The notes below the pieces were generated by a model. The model made no database searches. It saw nothing but the letters and a program-made list of their open reading frames with translations, and was not told the DNA's origin. Shown here one piece after another: positions 48,020-59,340 of a DNA stretch of 64,000 nt. Within the stretch, counting starts at the first letter, position 1. Each line of letters begins with the position of its first letter. The position numbers were made by a program, and so were the translations under genes. The DNA is from Argopecten irradians (Eukaryota; Mollusca; Bivalvia; Pectinida; Pectinidae), in NCBI RefSeq assembly GCF_041381155.1, contig NC_091146.1:34633328-34697327 (forward strand), in the 5' to 3' direction.

Positions 48020-48729
48020 TGTTATGTATGACACTAAATACATGTAGTTATGAGATAAGGGAGATAACTCCTATAGCTTTTTTTTATCAATACATCCTAT
48101 GAAGGTCATATCATTGATTTAGGTTATAGAACTTTCTAGAATATAATCATGTATAAACAAATATGTTTGTAAACATGTTGAGTTTAAGTAGAGATCTAGA
48201 ATGATCTATTTCCAGAAAGTTATGTGTGTTTACTTGTTTACTGTTTTTAGTTAGATATTTCTAGAAGTAGAAGGTTCTCCAATATTCTTGAATTACGGTT
48301 TAGCTATATATACTCCAGCTGTCCAAGGCTAATCAGAACTGTAATGAGACCAGTAATAAGACATACCAAGAATTGTACAGCGCCATATAAGATTCTATTG
48401 GGAGAGATATTGTGACTTTATCTGTGGATTATTACAACACTTTGTGTGGATTTATTCATATTGCCTGGAACTTTACAAATCATCGGTGGACATTCAATTT
48501 CCTTGTGGATTTGTGATTATTGTGAATTTGAAACCTGGAAGGATCAAGGATTATACCAGGACATTCGCATACAGATAAGTTACACTTTAAATCATCGTAT
48601 TACTCTTGTACCACCACCAATTACTTTAGATATTGTAAACCATCTCTGTATAATATTGTATATATATAATTAAATTGTGTTTTGAATTTAGCTGCTGGTT
48701 TCTCCTTTCTGTTATTCGTTAATGTAACA
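48020..48729 (+). repeat. 3' LTR
   Basis: Same ends as the 5' LTR. The CTAA target duplication follows at 48730-48733. Confidence 0.92.
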
Positions 48730-48763
48730 CTAATGGTAAGTGTAATGTAATTACGTCAATTAC

Positions 48764-48928
48764 TTCTCCTTCTTCTTCTTCTTCTTCTTCTTCTTCTTCT
48801 TCTTCTTCTTCTTCTTCTTCTTCTTCTTCTTCTTCTTCATCATCATCATCTTCTTCTTCTTACTTTCTTTCTTTCTTCTTTTTCTTCTTCTTCTTCTTCT
48901 TCTTCGTCTTTTTCTTCTTACTTTCTTT

Positions 48929-48964
<36 letters not shown>

Positions 48965-48966
48965 TT

Positions 48967-49001
<35 letters not shown>

Positions 49002-49035
49002 TTCTTCGTCCTCTTCTTTCTTCTTCTTTTTCTTC
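48764..49035. repeat. CTT microsatellite in intron 1 of gene C
   Basis: About 270 bp of CTT repeats with CAT and CTTT interruptions. The Lys/Arg-rich minus-strand frame is a product of the repeat. From about 49100 the intron becomes alignable with intron 1 of gene B (AGAATAGCTCAAAATAAAGC against AAAATAGCTCAAAATAAAGC). Confidence 0.9.
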
Positions 49036-49699
49036 TTCCAACGTAACCAAAATAATCAAATTTAAATCTGAAATTATTATGGTCATGAGTTTTAATTTGT
49101 ACTTTTTACAATATATGTAGTTAAAATTATTCGTATTTTTATGTCAAAAAGCTATCTTTGATTTAGAATAGCTCAAAATAAAGCACGCCATCATACTTAA
49201 TTTTAATTCCATTTCCTTCTTGTGAACTCCTGTTTCTAAAATCTATATTCTTAGCAGAGAAGATCAGATAAAGTTTCTGTAACTTACTTTGTTCCAATAG
49301 CATTAATGTTTTATATGTAAGAAGTGAATATTTAACAAAAGCATCGCTATACTGTATGTTTAAGTTGTGTGTTTACACACAAAGCTTGAAGTACTACATT
49401 ATTTTTCAATTGTGTATCAAGATAGTTAGCGTTGGTAATAGTCTAAGTTATAATGTATAATACTCAGCAATCTTAAATATATAAACGCGAGAGAAGTTTT
49501 AGTTTTCAGTTATTTTATATTGTTATGGTGATTTTGTCTCTTACAGAGTAACACCACCAACGGAGTGTGTACTGTAGCTTCAAGCAGCTGTGAATATAAA
49601 CATAACATCAACGTTGTCGGTGTAAAGGGAGGAGAACTGGTGTCAGGATCTGTTAGCGCAACACGCACAACACAAGTGGTAGTGCACAATGATAACTGA

Positions 49700-50640
49700 T
49701 CACACTATCAGTAAGTTTATATGTTTATATGGTTACAATGCACAACAAAACTAAGTAAGTGTAGCTTACTTCCCTAAAACTGACTTCAGAGACCAACTGG
49801 GTTAAGCAAGAATTTTCTATCTGAAATGTATACTCGTTTCATTTTAGCGTAAAAAAATGCAAAGTGAAAAATCGTTCCACAAGTTCTTTAAGACCGACAT
49901 ATATATTTTAATAATCTTTATTTTGCACAGACTTAATTAGTTTGAAAATACACCATGATACACAGCCAGATTCCATGCATAAAAACAAAACATGTTTATA
50001 TAGCGGGATCGGACTGGCCGCTACATTTCTTTTCTCCTGGTACATTTGATATAAATCAGGGGCCAGTAGCAAGAAGCTCTCTTAAGACATAAGTCTAACT
50101 TACCTCTATTTTAAATACTAAGAAAGTAACTGAAAATTATCGTAGACAATTTTAAAATTAAATTTAAGTTTAACTTCCATATCTACTTTTCTCTCCGTTT
50201 GCGTTTCCTTCCATAGTTGCTAGAAGCTCTCGTAAAGTTCTCGTGACAAACTTTGATCACACTCGCATTATATAATCCTCCCTTAAGGCAACCTTTTCTA
50301 CTTTCTATCATTAATAATTGGGATAGCCTACCACAAAGTTCGCCCAAACCATTCTACTTCTGCTTTAAACCCTAGCTCTTGAGCAGCATTGACAGAAAAC
50401 GTGTGATTATTACAGTTTTGGTACTCGCAAGGGCCAAATATATCACACACGTTTACGAATGGAGTACTGAAAAGTAATTGATTTGCAAAATATATTACTC
50501 CACTCGATCTAATAAAATTAGACGACGCTATCTTCACATTTTAGATTTGAAATTTCGGTTATATTATGAGGCATTTAATTTTGTGTATTGATAAAACATC
50601 AATATCTAGCTGCATAATTATATATCTAGCATTTGATACA
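49700..50640. other. Region after gene C exon 2
   Basis: No RBR exon found. A scrap of the tRNA-headed SINE seen at 17.6 kb lies at about 49998-50040 (AGCGGGATCGGACTGGCCGC). Otherwise unassigned. Confidence 0.5.
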
Positions 50641-50765
50641 GGTCGGTACAAAATGCAGATAATTATCTCTGATACAACTACGTGGATATGTTCTCGTTGA
50701 TATACAACCAGATTATCATTTCATCCATGGAGATAAACTTCGTACTTTGTTTGAATTAAAGACAA
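50641..50765 (+). pseudogene. UBL scrap (exon 1 fused to start of exon 2)
   Basis: GGTCGGTACAAAATGCAGAT matches the UBL-3 exon 1 region with its ATG intact (MQIIISDTTTW), but runs into TGA after 15 codons. GATAAACTTCGTACTTTG at about 50733 matches the start of UBL-3 exon 2. The intron between them is gone, so this is a deleted duplicate. Confidence 0.7.
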
Positions 50766-51305
50766 ATAAAAAAAATCCAACATCCAGGGAAAAACCCCAA
50801 ATACAAATAAATTGAACATCACAGCTAATATAGCAAATGACAAAGCCCTCACATCGAAAACTGCAGGTCAGTGATGATTTATGCTTGAAATGATAACTTT
50901 ACCAAATGGGTGAACGGTTTGTTCCGAATGAATGAAAACGGCCAGCTATTTTAACTTTGATCAAACTCTCCAAATACGAGGGTTCCGAAAACGACCTTCA
51001 CCTTCGTATTAAATCTATTTTAGCATACTCGAGTAAGAACCCTGCGCGTTCGACTGCTCAAGTATGAACTCTGTCGACCTGAGAGTTGTCAGTCGAAGGC
51101 AGTCCATGATACAATTAAATATATTTGTAATGAACTAAACCTTTATCCAGTCGTTAGTGATTCTAGTTTAACGAATGTCTTTGTGCCTCTCGATTTATAT
51201 CTATTTATGTATATTCTAAGTATCACTAGATGATAACCTGTCACGGGACCGGGACAATTCATTGACGTCATTAGGTAGATTACAACCACGCAATGACGTT
51301 GACTC
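50766..51305. other. Gene-free stretch
   Basis: No gene or repeat recognised. Confidence 0.4.
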
Positions 51306-51413
51306 TATATAAAGACGTGCAAAAACAAAAGCAGGAAAACCCAGTTGATACTTTATATAGAGGTTACACAACGAGTGGTTGTTGGATATGGAATTTATTA
51401 CACACGAGTAAGT
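51306..51413 (+). promoter_or_regulatory. Putative promoter and first exon of UBL-3
   Basis: TATATAAA at 51306-51313 lies in a context similar to the gene B promoter. A donor GTAAGT at 51408 could join the acceptor TTTGGCACAG at 52117. An ATG at 51388 in this exon is out of frame with the UBL. Confidence 0.4.
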
Positions 51414-51779
51414 TTAGAGATTTTTTGAAGTTAAAAAGGCACAAGATTTAGCGAGTGTCTTTTGTAACTTTTAAAAAACTCTTACGAGTGTGTAATAAAC
51501 ATGTTTACACACTCAAACTGTTTTTGAATAGTAAAGATAATTTCTCGAGATACAGTAAAGAGAAACTTTGTTCTGACAAATAAACCTGAAGCGATGCAGT
51601 ATTCATTAAGACATTTAAAAGTTAAAGAAAAAATTAAAATGTCATGATAATAACGGTACCTGGTATGTAATGAATCAAAACCACACATACAGTGAAATGA
51701 TCTAACGAGTCAGATCGTACTTTTTTGTTACGCGGATGCAATATTACGAGAGTGCGTTTTCCTTCGCATATCAAACTCA

Positions 51780-51905
51780 TGCAATCCGGGGCAGACATAC
51801 GGTATTGCCTGTTGTGACCCTCCACCTCTCGATCGTGAGTTCGAATCACATGTTGGCCTGGTACTTGACCCTGGCTATTATATTAATTATACGTTAAACT
51901 AAACA
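51780..51905 (+). mobile_element. SINE fragment
   Basis: Contains GTGACCCTCCACCTCTCGAT, GTGAGTTCGAATCACATG and ACGTTAAACTAAAC, matching the body of the SINE at 25396. The middle is deleted. Confidence 0.55.
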
Positions 51906-52129
51906 AATCAGATACACATTAATTACGTCGATTTATCTCAATAACTGATTTTTTATTCATTTATTATTTACTTTCACAATACTGCATGCTTTGATACGTG
52001 TAACTTAATATACTATTCAACTGTCTAAAAATATTCAGCTTCATTAGTTAATGGACTTCTGCAGTCTATCTTTTGTCATTAAAATAATATATATATATAC
52101 ATCTTATATTTGGCACAGGTCGGTACAAG

Positions 52130-53940
52130 ATCCAGATTATTATCGTATCAACCGTTCCTAAAAGAACATTTACAGTTGACGTAAATCCAGTAAGTACGAG
52201 ATATCATTTTTTCCATTTGTAAGTTTTAAGAAAACAATTGACATGTCAGGTTTTCTTTCATATCTACAGGTGTAATACTGGTTTATCTCTCATACAGGTG
52301 TAATACTGGTTTATCTCTCATAAATATGCAATATTGGTTTATCTCTCATAGAGGTGTAATACTGGCTTATCTATCATACAGGTGTAATACTGGTTTATCT
52401 ATCATACAGTTGTAATACTGGTTTATCTCTCATACAGGTGTAATACTGGTTTATCTATCATACAGGTGTAATACTGGTTTATCTATCATACAGTTGTAAT
52501 ACTGGTTTATCTCTCATACAGGTGTAATACTGGTTTATCTATCATACAGGTGTAATACTGGATTATCTCTCATACGGGTGTAATATTGGTTAATCTCTCA
52601 TACAGGTGTAATACTGGTTTATCTCTCATACAGGTGTAATACTGGTTTATCTATCATACGGGTGTAATATTGGTTTATCTCTCATACAGGTGTAATACTG
52701 GTTTATCTCTCATACAGGTGTAATACTGGTTTATCTCTCATACAGTTGTAATACTGGTTTATCTCTCATACAGGTGTAATACTAGTTTATCTATCATACA
52801 GGTGTAATACTGGTTTATCTCTCATACAGGTGTAATACTGGTTTATCTCTCATACGGATGTAATACTTGTTTATCTATCATTCAGGTGTAATACTGGTTT
52901 ATCTCTCATACAGGTGTAATACTGGTTTATCTATCATACAGGTGTAATACTGGTTTATCTGTCATACGGGTGTAATACTGGTTTATCTATCATACAGGTT
53001 TAATACTGGTTTATCTATCATACAGGTATAATACTGGTTTATCTGTCATACGGGTGTAATACTGGTTTATCTATCATACAGGTGTAATACTGGTTTATTT
53101 ACCATACAGGTGTAATACTGCTTTATCTCTTATACAGGTGTAATACTGGTTTATCTATCATACAGGTGTAATACTGGTTTATCTCTTATACAGGTATAAT
53201 ACTGGTTTATCTATCATACAGGTGTAATACTGGTTTATTTATCATACAGGTGTAATACTGGTTTATCTCTCATACAGGTGTAATACAGGTTTATCTCTCG
53301 TACAGATGTAATACTTGTTTATCTCTCATACAGGTGTAATACTTGTTTATCTATCATACAGGTGTAATACTGGTTTATCTCTCATACGGGTGTAATACTG
53401 GTTTATCTATCATACAGGTGTAATACTGGTTTATCTATCACACAGGTGTAATACTGGTTTATCTATCACACAGGTGTAATACTGGTTTATCTATCATACA
53501 GGTGTAATACTGGTTTATCTATCATACAGGTGTAATAATGGTTTATCTATCATCTCGTGACGTCAATGCGTCAACATAGACATATTATCCTTCATATCCA
53601 CATATAATAGAGTCTTATAGTATTTATAATTCACTTTTATCCTATTGTTTTTATTTATATTAAATTACTTATAAGACAAATAAGACCACATCCGGGAAGG
53701 AATTGTTTTTTTCTTAATATCATGTACCATTTTATGTCTTTTGTTTTACAGGATGATAAACTACGTACTTTGTTCAAAGTAATGGCAAAAGAAATGGATT
53801 TTCCTGTGGAAAGTATTTGTATAATGTTTAACGTAAAGTGTTACACGTTCAACAAACAGAACCAAGAACTAACTGTAGCTGAAATCGGCATGCAGGACAG
53901 ATCAACAGTTCAAATGATTTTGAAATGTGAAGGATCATAG
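52130..53940 (+). pseudogene. UBL without start codon or diglycine (UBL-3), probably decayed
   Basis: Exon 1, 52130-52189, is exactly 20 codons as in UBL-1 and UBL-2 (IQIIIVSTVP to VDVNP, donor GTAAGT), but ATC stands where ATG is expected and no in-frame ATG precedes it. Exon 2, 53752-53940 (acceptor TTTTACAG), encodes the helix DKLRTLFKVMAKEMDF, then EIGMQDRSTVQMIL as in UBL-1, and ends KCEGS in place of RLRGG. Without a diglycine it could not be conjugated. Its frame is otherwise clean, so a role as a non-conjugated UBL with an alternative start remains possible. The intron is filled by a 28-bp minisatellite. Confidence 0.72.
52268..53552. repeat. 28-bp minisatellite, about 46 copies
   Basis: The unit CAGGTGTAATACTGGTTTAT plus CTATCATA counts 28 bp, with CTA/CTC and CAGGT/CAGTT variants. 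It fills most of the UBL-3 intron. Confidence 0.95.
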
Positions 53941-54160
53941 TAATTGTGGATTAACTCTGAGCTGTTTACAAAACCTTTAGTTAAAAAGGTCTTCAAAAAA
54001 TGAAAAAAGAACATTTGTAGATTAAGATGATTTATAATTAGCTGGTACTACTGATATATATCCATGTTTACTGGTACAATTTATATCACATTTGTGGGAA
54101 TACAACGATGGAGGACTTTAAAAGCTGTAATAACTTGTGTTCAATCCGTTTGTTTTATGC

Positions 54161-54166
54161 AATAAA
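54161..54166 (+). terminator. Poly(A) signal of UBL-3
   Basis: AATAAA, 221 bp after the UBL-3 stop codon. Confidence 0.5.
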
Positions 54167-54337
54167 ATATTTTAACATCAACTAGTGCGTCAGTTTTACA
54201 TTGGAACATTAAAATAATGATATTTCATACTCTGACCATTCAGACCATTGAGAATAAAATGAAGATGAGAAATACCGATAAGATGCATTCTCTGAAAATA
54301 TCAGGTAAACAACATCTATGTATCTATTGTTATTAAG

Positions 54338-54476
54338 CATTGATGTCACTTTTTTATTTCATCGGGGTATGAAAGAAATTTTGTTTGCAAATTTTTGTGA
54401 GAATCCTCTACGCGGATTCACAGTTTTCAAACAAAATTTCGTAACCCAATGAAATTAGAAAATAGTGACATCAATG
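54338..54476. repeat. Imperfect inverted repeat
   Basis: Left arm CATTGATGTCACTTTTTTAT through GAAATTTTGTTTG, right arm its complement ending GTGACATCAATG. Arms of about 60 bp around a short loop. Palindromic MITE-like unit. Confidence 0.65.
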
Positions 54477-55371
54477 TCTGTAATTGATTTCCCAGACTAC
54501 TTGATAAAATAAAATACACGTACGATTTCATTGATTTTCCAAAAAATTATATATTTCCAAATCAATACGCAACGTCAATGTTTCTATTGTGACGTCACCG
54601 AAACGTCGGGTTTCCGCGACATATTTTTTTGTATAGTGGTATGAAAAAAATGCATCGGCCAATCCGAAAACCAGATTTAGTATGAACACAAAGATAAATT
54701 ACGTGATACAGAAAGTCTAAACGCTGGATATTTGTTAAATGTCTAATTCTCTTCTTAAAGAGAAATAGCAATGTAAAGCATGCGTCATATACATTCAGTA
54801 TGATACCGCTACAAATGTATGATGTATATTTTTTGTTTTTATGCTATTATTGTCAGTATGCCGAACAAAATTGTTTACCTAAATGTCTCTCATATCTACG
54901 GGTACTAATGTAGATTATCGCACACAATTACATGACTACTCATGCTATACAAACTCGTGAGTCACAGCGACAATTCTCGGTAAAAGTTAAAAGACAATTT
55001 TAGAATTTAGGTTGGCGTTGATATTATTCACATACCACTACATTCTAGATACTTCAGGGGTTACTATCACTGTCTCTATATCCACCCCTGGTCTATGTTA
55101 TAGTAAATCTGAAGGCAGTTCAGAAGAAAAACTGACTTTCGGATACTTTCTGTGAAGATTTACAGAGATCGACGCCTACCTGCAAATCCATATACAGTCA
55201 AATATGTGTACCTTAATTCGATTATTTTGATAAAGACCGCGGTTTATTTAGAGTACACTCATATTTTTGTGTTATATCTCCATAACATGAAAAATATATT
55301 CAAGTTAATCCTTAAATAATAAATACGAATCGTAGTGTTCATACCATGGAACTTTATATAGTTGTATTGTA
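54477..55371. other. Gene-free stretch
   Basis: 55235-55310 carries a TTAGAGTACACTC to TATCTCCATAACAT segment related to the inverted repeat at 60552-60690. 55315-55380 resembles 36330-36400. No gene. Confidence 0.45.
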
Positions 55372-56116
55372 GAAACTAATGGTCCATGGAGTAGATATAA
55401 CGACAGTGATAGTAACCCCTGGGATATCGAGGATGGTCCATGGGGTAGATATAACGACAGTGATAGTAACCCCTGGGATATCAAGGATGGTCCATGGGGT
55501 AGATATAACGACAGTGATAGTAACCCCTGGGATATCGAGGATGGTCCATGGGGTAGATATAACGACAGTGATAGTAACCCCTGGGATATCAAGGATGGTC
55601 CATGGGGTAGATATAACGACAGTGATAGTAACCCCTGGGATATTGAATATCGAGGATGGTCCATGGGGTAGATATAACGACAGTGATAGTAACCCCTGGG
55701 ATATCGAGGATGGTCCATGGGGTAGATATAACGACAGTGATAGTAACCCCTGGGATATCGAGGATGGTCCATGGGGTAGATATAACGACAGTGATAGTAA
55801 CCCCTGGGATATCGAGGATGGTCCATGGGGTAGATATAACGACAGTGATAGTAACCCCTGGGATATCGAGGATGGTCCATGGGGTAGATATAACGACAGT
55901 GATAGTAACCCCTGGGATATCGAGGATGGTCCATGGGGTAGATATAACGACAGTGATAGTAACCCCTGGGATATCGAGGATGGTCCATGGGGTAGATATA
56001 ACGACAGTGATAGTAACCCCTGGGATATCGAGGATGGTCCATGGGGTAGATATAACGACAGTGATAGTAACCTCTGGGATATCGAGGATGGTCCATGGGG
56101 TAGATATAACGACATA
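55372..56116. repeat. 54-bp tandem repeat, about 13.5 copies
   Basis: Unit GATGGTCCATGGGGTAGATA, TAACGACAGTGATAGTAACC and CCTGGGATATCGAG. Because 54 is a multiple of three and copies are nearly identical, several frames on both strands stay open for 150-273 codons (18-residue repeats such as MVHGVDITTVIVTPGISR). I read these as repeat products, since opposing strands are equally open. Confidence 0.92.
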
Positions 56117-57468
56117 ATGATAACATCTGTAATATCGAGCGAGGGGATAAAACGAGTAAAATTCAGATTACATTCAGATTTGAAATGTTAAGATTGGTCA
56201 AATGAAACTGATGACGTATTCATTAAAAATAGATTACCGTTGACATTTTACTTTCGGTTTCGATATCTGTATAAAGAGTGACACACATGTACACACAGCC
56301 AGTCTGACCACAGGCATTTGGCTCTATAGACATATATACATAAAATACAATATAAAGTATATATATTATACACAATATTACATATAAATAAAGAGAGAAA
56401 ATGTAAATAGAGCCAAATGTCTGTGCTCTGACTTTTACATTTACATTAAAACGAGAACAGATATAACAAATTCTGGTTCATTTATCATCAGATGTACACA
56501 TATACAATAAAACAATCTATCATATACACATACGTATTGAAAACTTTCTGTAATCAATTCAATGTACATTTCAGATAAGCATATTGTGGATGCTATAAAA
56601 AAAATTTATTGCAGGGTATTTAATTTACATATCTTTTTTATGTATATCCAATATATACAAAAGGATTGGGCAACTTGTGCTTTTTCAAGTCCTATCCAAA
56701 TACAATTTAATAAATACATACACAACAAGATGACAATATATTTACATATGTACAATTAGGAGAGGGAAGATAGATGGAGAAGAAAGAGAAGGCAGAAAGC
56801 ATGCACAGTAAGATATACAGTTAGGCGGGAAGGGAGAGAGAGAAGGAAAGAGAAGGCAGAAAACAGGCACAGCAAGATATAAAGATAGGCGGGAGGGGAG
56901 AAATAGAGAAGGGGAATGAGGTTTTGTTATCAATTTTTAAAGTTCTACGATGCCGATAGTGTTATTAAGCATATTTAGAAGAAGTACTCATCGGTTGTCT
57001 CCCTTGGACAACTGGGAGAGCCGACAGATAAGTAGTCGGATACACATAGATAGTTGTACTATTCTCACTATTATGAAAGATCAAATTTACCCTTTAATCT
57101 GTAATTTAGCCACGTTTTGAAAGCTTATTCTTTTTTTGTTTTATTTTACAAAGGTTAATAATTGTTCAGCATATTTCATCCAAACTTATTGGTTTCAATA
57201 GATCATTGAAGTGAAAATAGCATGTCATTTATCCTGGTTATAACACATTATTGACGCATTGCTTCACATTATTCAATCCTTTTGACTTAATATCTTGTCA
57301 ATAAAATTAATTAAAATAAAAGCACGTAAAAATTCGTATACAGCAATTTACTGCAAATATATAAATTTTAAAGATAGTATTATTTTCGCATTTTTCGATG
57401 GTTTCGATAACAGGGAGAAACTGAAAAGAAAACATGATAATAAGTAAAATAGGTGTATATAATACTGC
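56117..57468. other. Gene-free stretch
   Basis: 56155-56300 is duplicated from, or with, 36485-36620 and carries the ISRE-like site at 56250. A GA-rich tract lies at 56757-56925. No gene. Confidence 0.45.
56250..56261 (-). promoter_or_regulatory. ISRE-like motif
   Basis: GAAACCGAAAGT on the minus strand, in the segment shared with 36575-36590. Confidence 0.45.
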
Positions 57469-57847
57469 TTAAAGATGCTATTAATTTTCTTAGTATAAGT
57501 TACAGAAGTTACTTTACACCATTACCACCATTTAAAAGTTTGAGATTATTTTACGTCATCATCAAAATATTAAAAATGATAAATTGCTTTACGAAAAAAA
57601 GGTCCATGATACTATATTCTATATTACAAAATAAAATATTGAAAATGATTAACTGCGTCCCGAAGAAATCCATGGCACTATGCCGTTTATGGAATGAAGT
57701 ACTTATTGCGCATCCACCAAAAGCACAACAAGTCATTTCATGTCATTATTTGCGTTAATTAGACATACATTTACATAAGTAATCACCAATCATAGTTTAA
57801 ATGACGATTAGATAGGTTTGGCTCTGTCGGCGGTGGAGCATTTTTAA
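57469..57847. mobile_element. MITE family 2, copy 3
   Basis: Left end TTAAAGATGCTATT is diverged. Right end is CGGCGGTGGAGCATTTTTAA. An internal segment around AATATTAAAAATGATAAATTGC is present twice, here cited in part as AAAAATGATAAATTGC and AAAATGATTAACTGC. Confidence 0.6.
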
Positions 57848-58132
57848 AGTTATATGTAGCATAACTCGGTGAAAATTTTGACGTTGGTTTTTTCTTCAGT
57901 AATCCTATTGAAAACCACAAGGATTGATGAATGAATCCGTATTAATCATTCAAAAGCACAGACAAAAGCATATGATGTTTTATAAACATAAAATACATCA
58001 CAGAATTTTTGCAATGTAAAAGTCTTGTTTTTATGCTATTTGTGTGTTTAGATGAAAACTTTATAATTACCAATAACACTGTGTAAAATGTTAAATGAAA
58101 TTGTAGACCGCAACATGGCTTCATAATCTGAC

Positions 58133-58315
58133 CAGGGCCCAGTTTCATGAACATTCCTTAACTTAAATTTCCGCATAGAAAAGCATTACAAAAGTTAAGT
58201 AAACGATCTTTAATTAAGAAAAAACCTTCCTTAAAATCTGTAATGCTTTCCTATGGAAAATTCTAGGAAAAGGAGATTCCTTAGATTTAAGAAATGTTCG
58301 TGAAACTGGGCCCTG
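58133..58315. mobile_element. MITE family 4 (GGGCCC ends)
   Basis: 183 bp that is largely palindromic: CAGGGCCCAGTTTCATGAAC at the left and GTTCGTGAAACTGGGCCCTG at the right. No coding capacity. Confidence 0.75.
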
Positions 58316-58481
58316 AATGTACACATTTCACTTCACTGAATACGTAAATCTATAATGAGTACTGCCAAAATTCATTTGATCTCTTCTTTGTCTGTGTAGA
58401 ATTTAAATCCACGCACTGTAAGTATCGTTAATTATCAAAATGTTCTTAACCTTTTGTGGGGAATAACATGAAAAGCTCTTC

Positions 58482-58808
58482 TTAAAGATGCTCCACCGCC
58501 GACAGAGCATAAATGACATTCATCAATAGAACAATAATATTGGTGTTTAATATTGTATATATATATGTCTAATTAACACAAACAATTATATAAGATAATT
58601 TATTTTGCCTTTTGTGCATGCGCAATCAGTACTTCATTCCATATAGGATATAGTGCCACGTATTTTTTTCGGGATGCAATTAATTATTTTTTATATTTTC
58701 AACTTGAAGTAAAATTGGAAGCTCAAACTTTTCAATGGTGGTAATTGTGTAACGTTAGTAACTTTTGTAACTGAAGAAAAATACTAAATCGTCTGCTCCT
58801 GTTTTTAA
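58482..58808. mobile_element. MITE family 2, copy 4 (right end lost)
   Basis: Starts TTAAAGATGCTCCACCGCCG and matches 16807-17164 up to TCGTCTGCTCCTGTTTTTAA, then the similarity stops. Confidence 0.65.
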
Positions 58809-59018
58809 TTCGTCAGTATAAAATACGGATTAATTCATTTGTCGTATTCTATAAAAGTGGTAGTTTCTGCTCCTGCTTAGCAATCAGCATAAAATGACAT
58901 TCTGATTGAAAATACAGATTCTTATAACCACTCCGTTCAATAGTGGATCTGACAAACTCCCATAAGGGGTCATGTTCGGATGACCTCTTACAACGTGTAC
59001 TTTGCTACATCAATTTAA

Positions 59019-59202
59019 AACGTCATTTCGTCCAAGTATACAATTAACATTTAGCTTTGTTGTGCTCTTTGGTCGAGATGACTATGTGCACGAAAAATAA
59101 TTCTGACAGCACGTCATTTCGTCCAAGTATACGATAAACATTTAGCTTTGTTGTGCTCTTTGGTCGAGATGACTACGTGCACGAAAATTAATTCTGACAG
59201 CT
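59019..59202. repeat. 91-bp direct repeat, 2 copies
   Basis: ACGTCATTTCGTCCAAGTAT to AATTCTGACAGC occurs twice in tandem with about four differences. Confidence 0.85.
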
Positions 59203-59340
59203 TTTTCAACTATTTCCTAATCTTCACTGTTAAGATTCTGGCGGTAGCAATTTGTTATTGGCCATTTTCCAAGGTCTCCAGAACGTGACCCCTAAAGGGA
59301 TGTTGTCAGTAAATATCGGCATTTTAATCAGATTAAGGTC

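Larger units (their letters stand above)
38571..48729 (+). mobile_element. Ty3/Gypsy LTR retroelement, Gmr1-like order, broken
   Basis: A 10.2-kb fossil flanked by LTRs of 695 and 710 bp and a CTAA target duplication (38567-38570 and 48730-48733). Parts in the longer internal copy: gag with a long Glu/Lys/Arg coiled coil (about 43.1-44.0 kb) and a CCHC knuckle (near 44.3), retropepsin (near 44.6), integrase zinc region and core (45.3-46.1), a C-terminal integrase region, then reverse transcriptase (46.7-47.3) and RNase H (47.5-47.95). Integrase preceding reverse transcriptase is unusual for Ty3/Gypsy and is known from the Gmr1 group. The sequence after the 5' LTR, TTGGGGGCTCGTGTCCGAG, resembles a tRNA-Pro primer site. 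Terminal LTRs differ at only a few sites plus a small indel, so insertion is recent. The element is broken, with roughly three interruptions overall, and contains a partial second copy of itself. Confidence 0.88.
38513..49699 (+). pseudogene. UBL-RBR relic reduced to its UBL, exon 1 split by an LTR element (gene C)
   Basis: Exon 1 starts at 38513 (MSLRMYQRLSESRERR, close to gene B). After 58 bases, at 38570, the retroelement intervenes. The last two exon bases and donor GTAAGT follow the repeated CTAA at 48734-48741, so exon 1 was 60 nt like that of gene B. Exon 2 starts at 49547 (acceptor TTACAG) and reads SNTTNGVC to VVVHNDN, then a TGA at 49697-49699, shortly before a retained CTATCAGTAAGT donor. 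The RING1 cysteines of exon 2 are deleted, and no RBR exon is found downstream. What remains encodes only a UBL-like domain without a diglycine. Its promoter also lacks the TATA and ISRE of gene B. The relic shows how a free UBL could arise from a UBL-RBR gene, though here it looks dead. Confidence 0.78.

Noticed and set aside
48760-49086. Lys/Arg-rich 108-codon frame
   Set aside because: Translation of a CTT microsatellite.
51388-51407. ATG in the putative first exon of UBL-3 as its start codon
   Set aside because: Joining donor 51408 to acceptor 52117 puts this ATG out of frame with the ubiquitin-like exon.
55305-56191. Frames of 253-273 codons on both strands with 18-residue repeats
   Set aside because: Produced by a 54-bp tandem repeat. 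Both strands and several frames are equally open.
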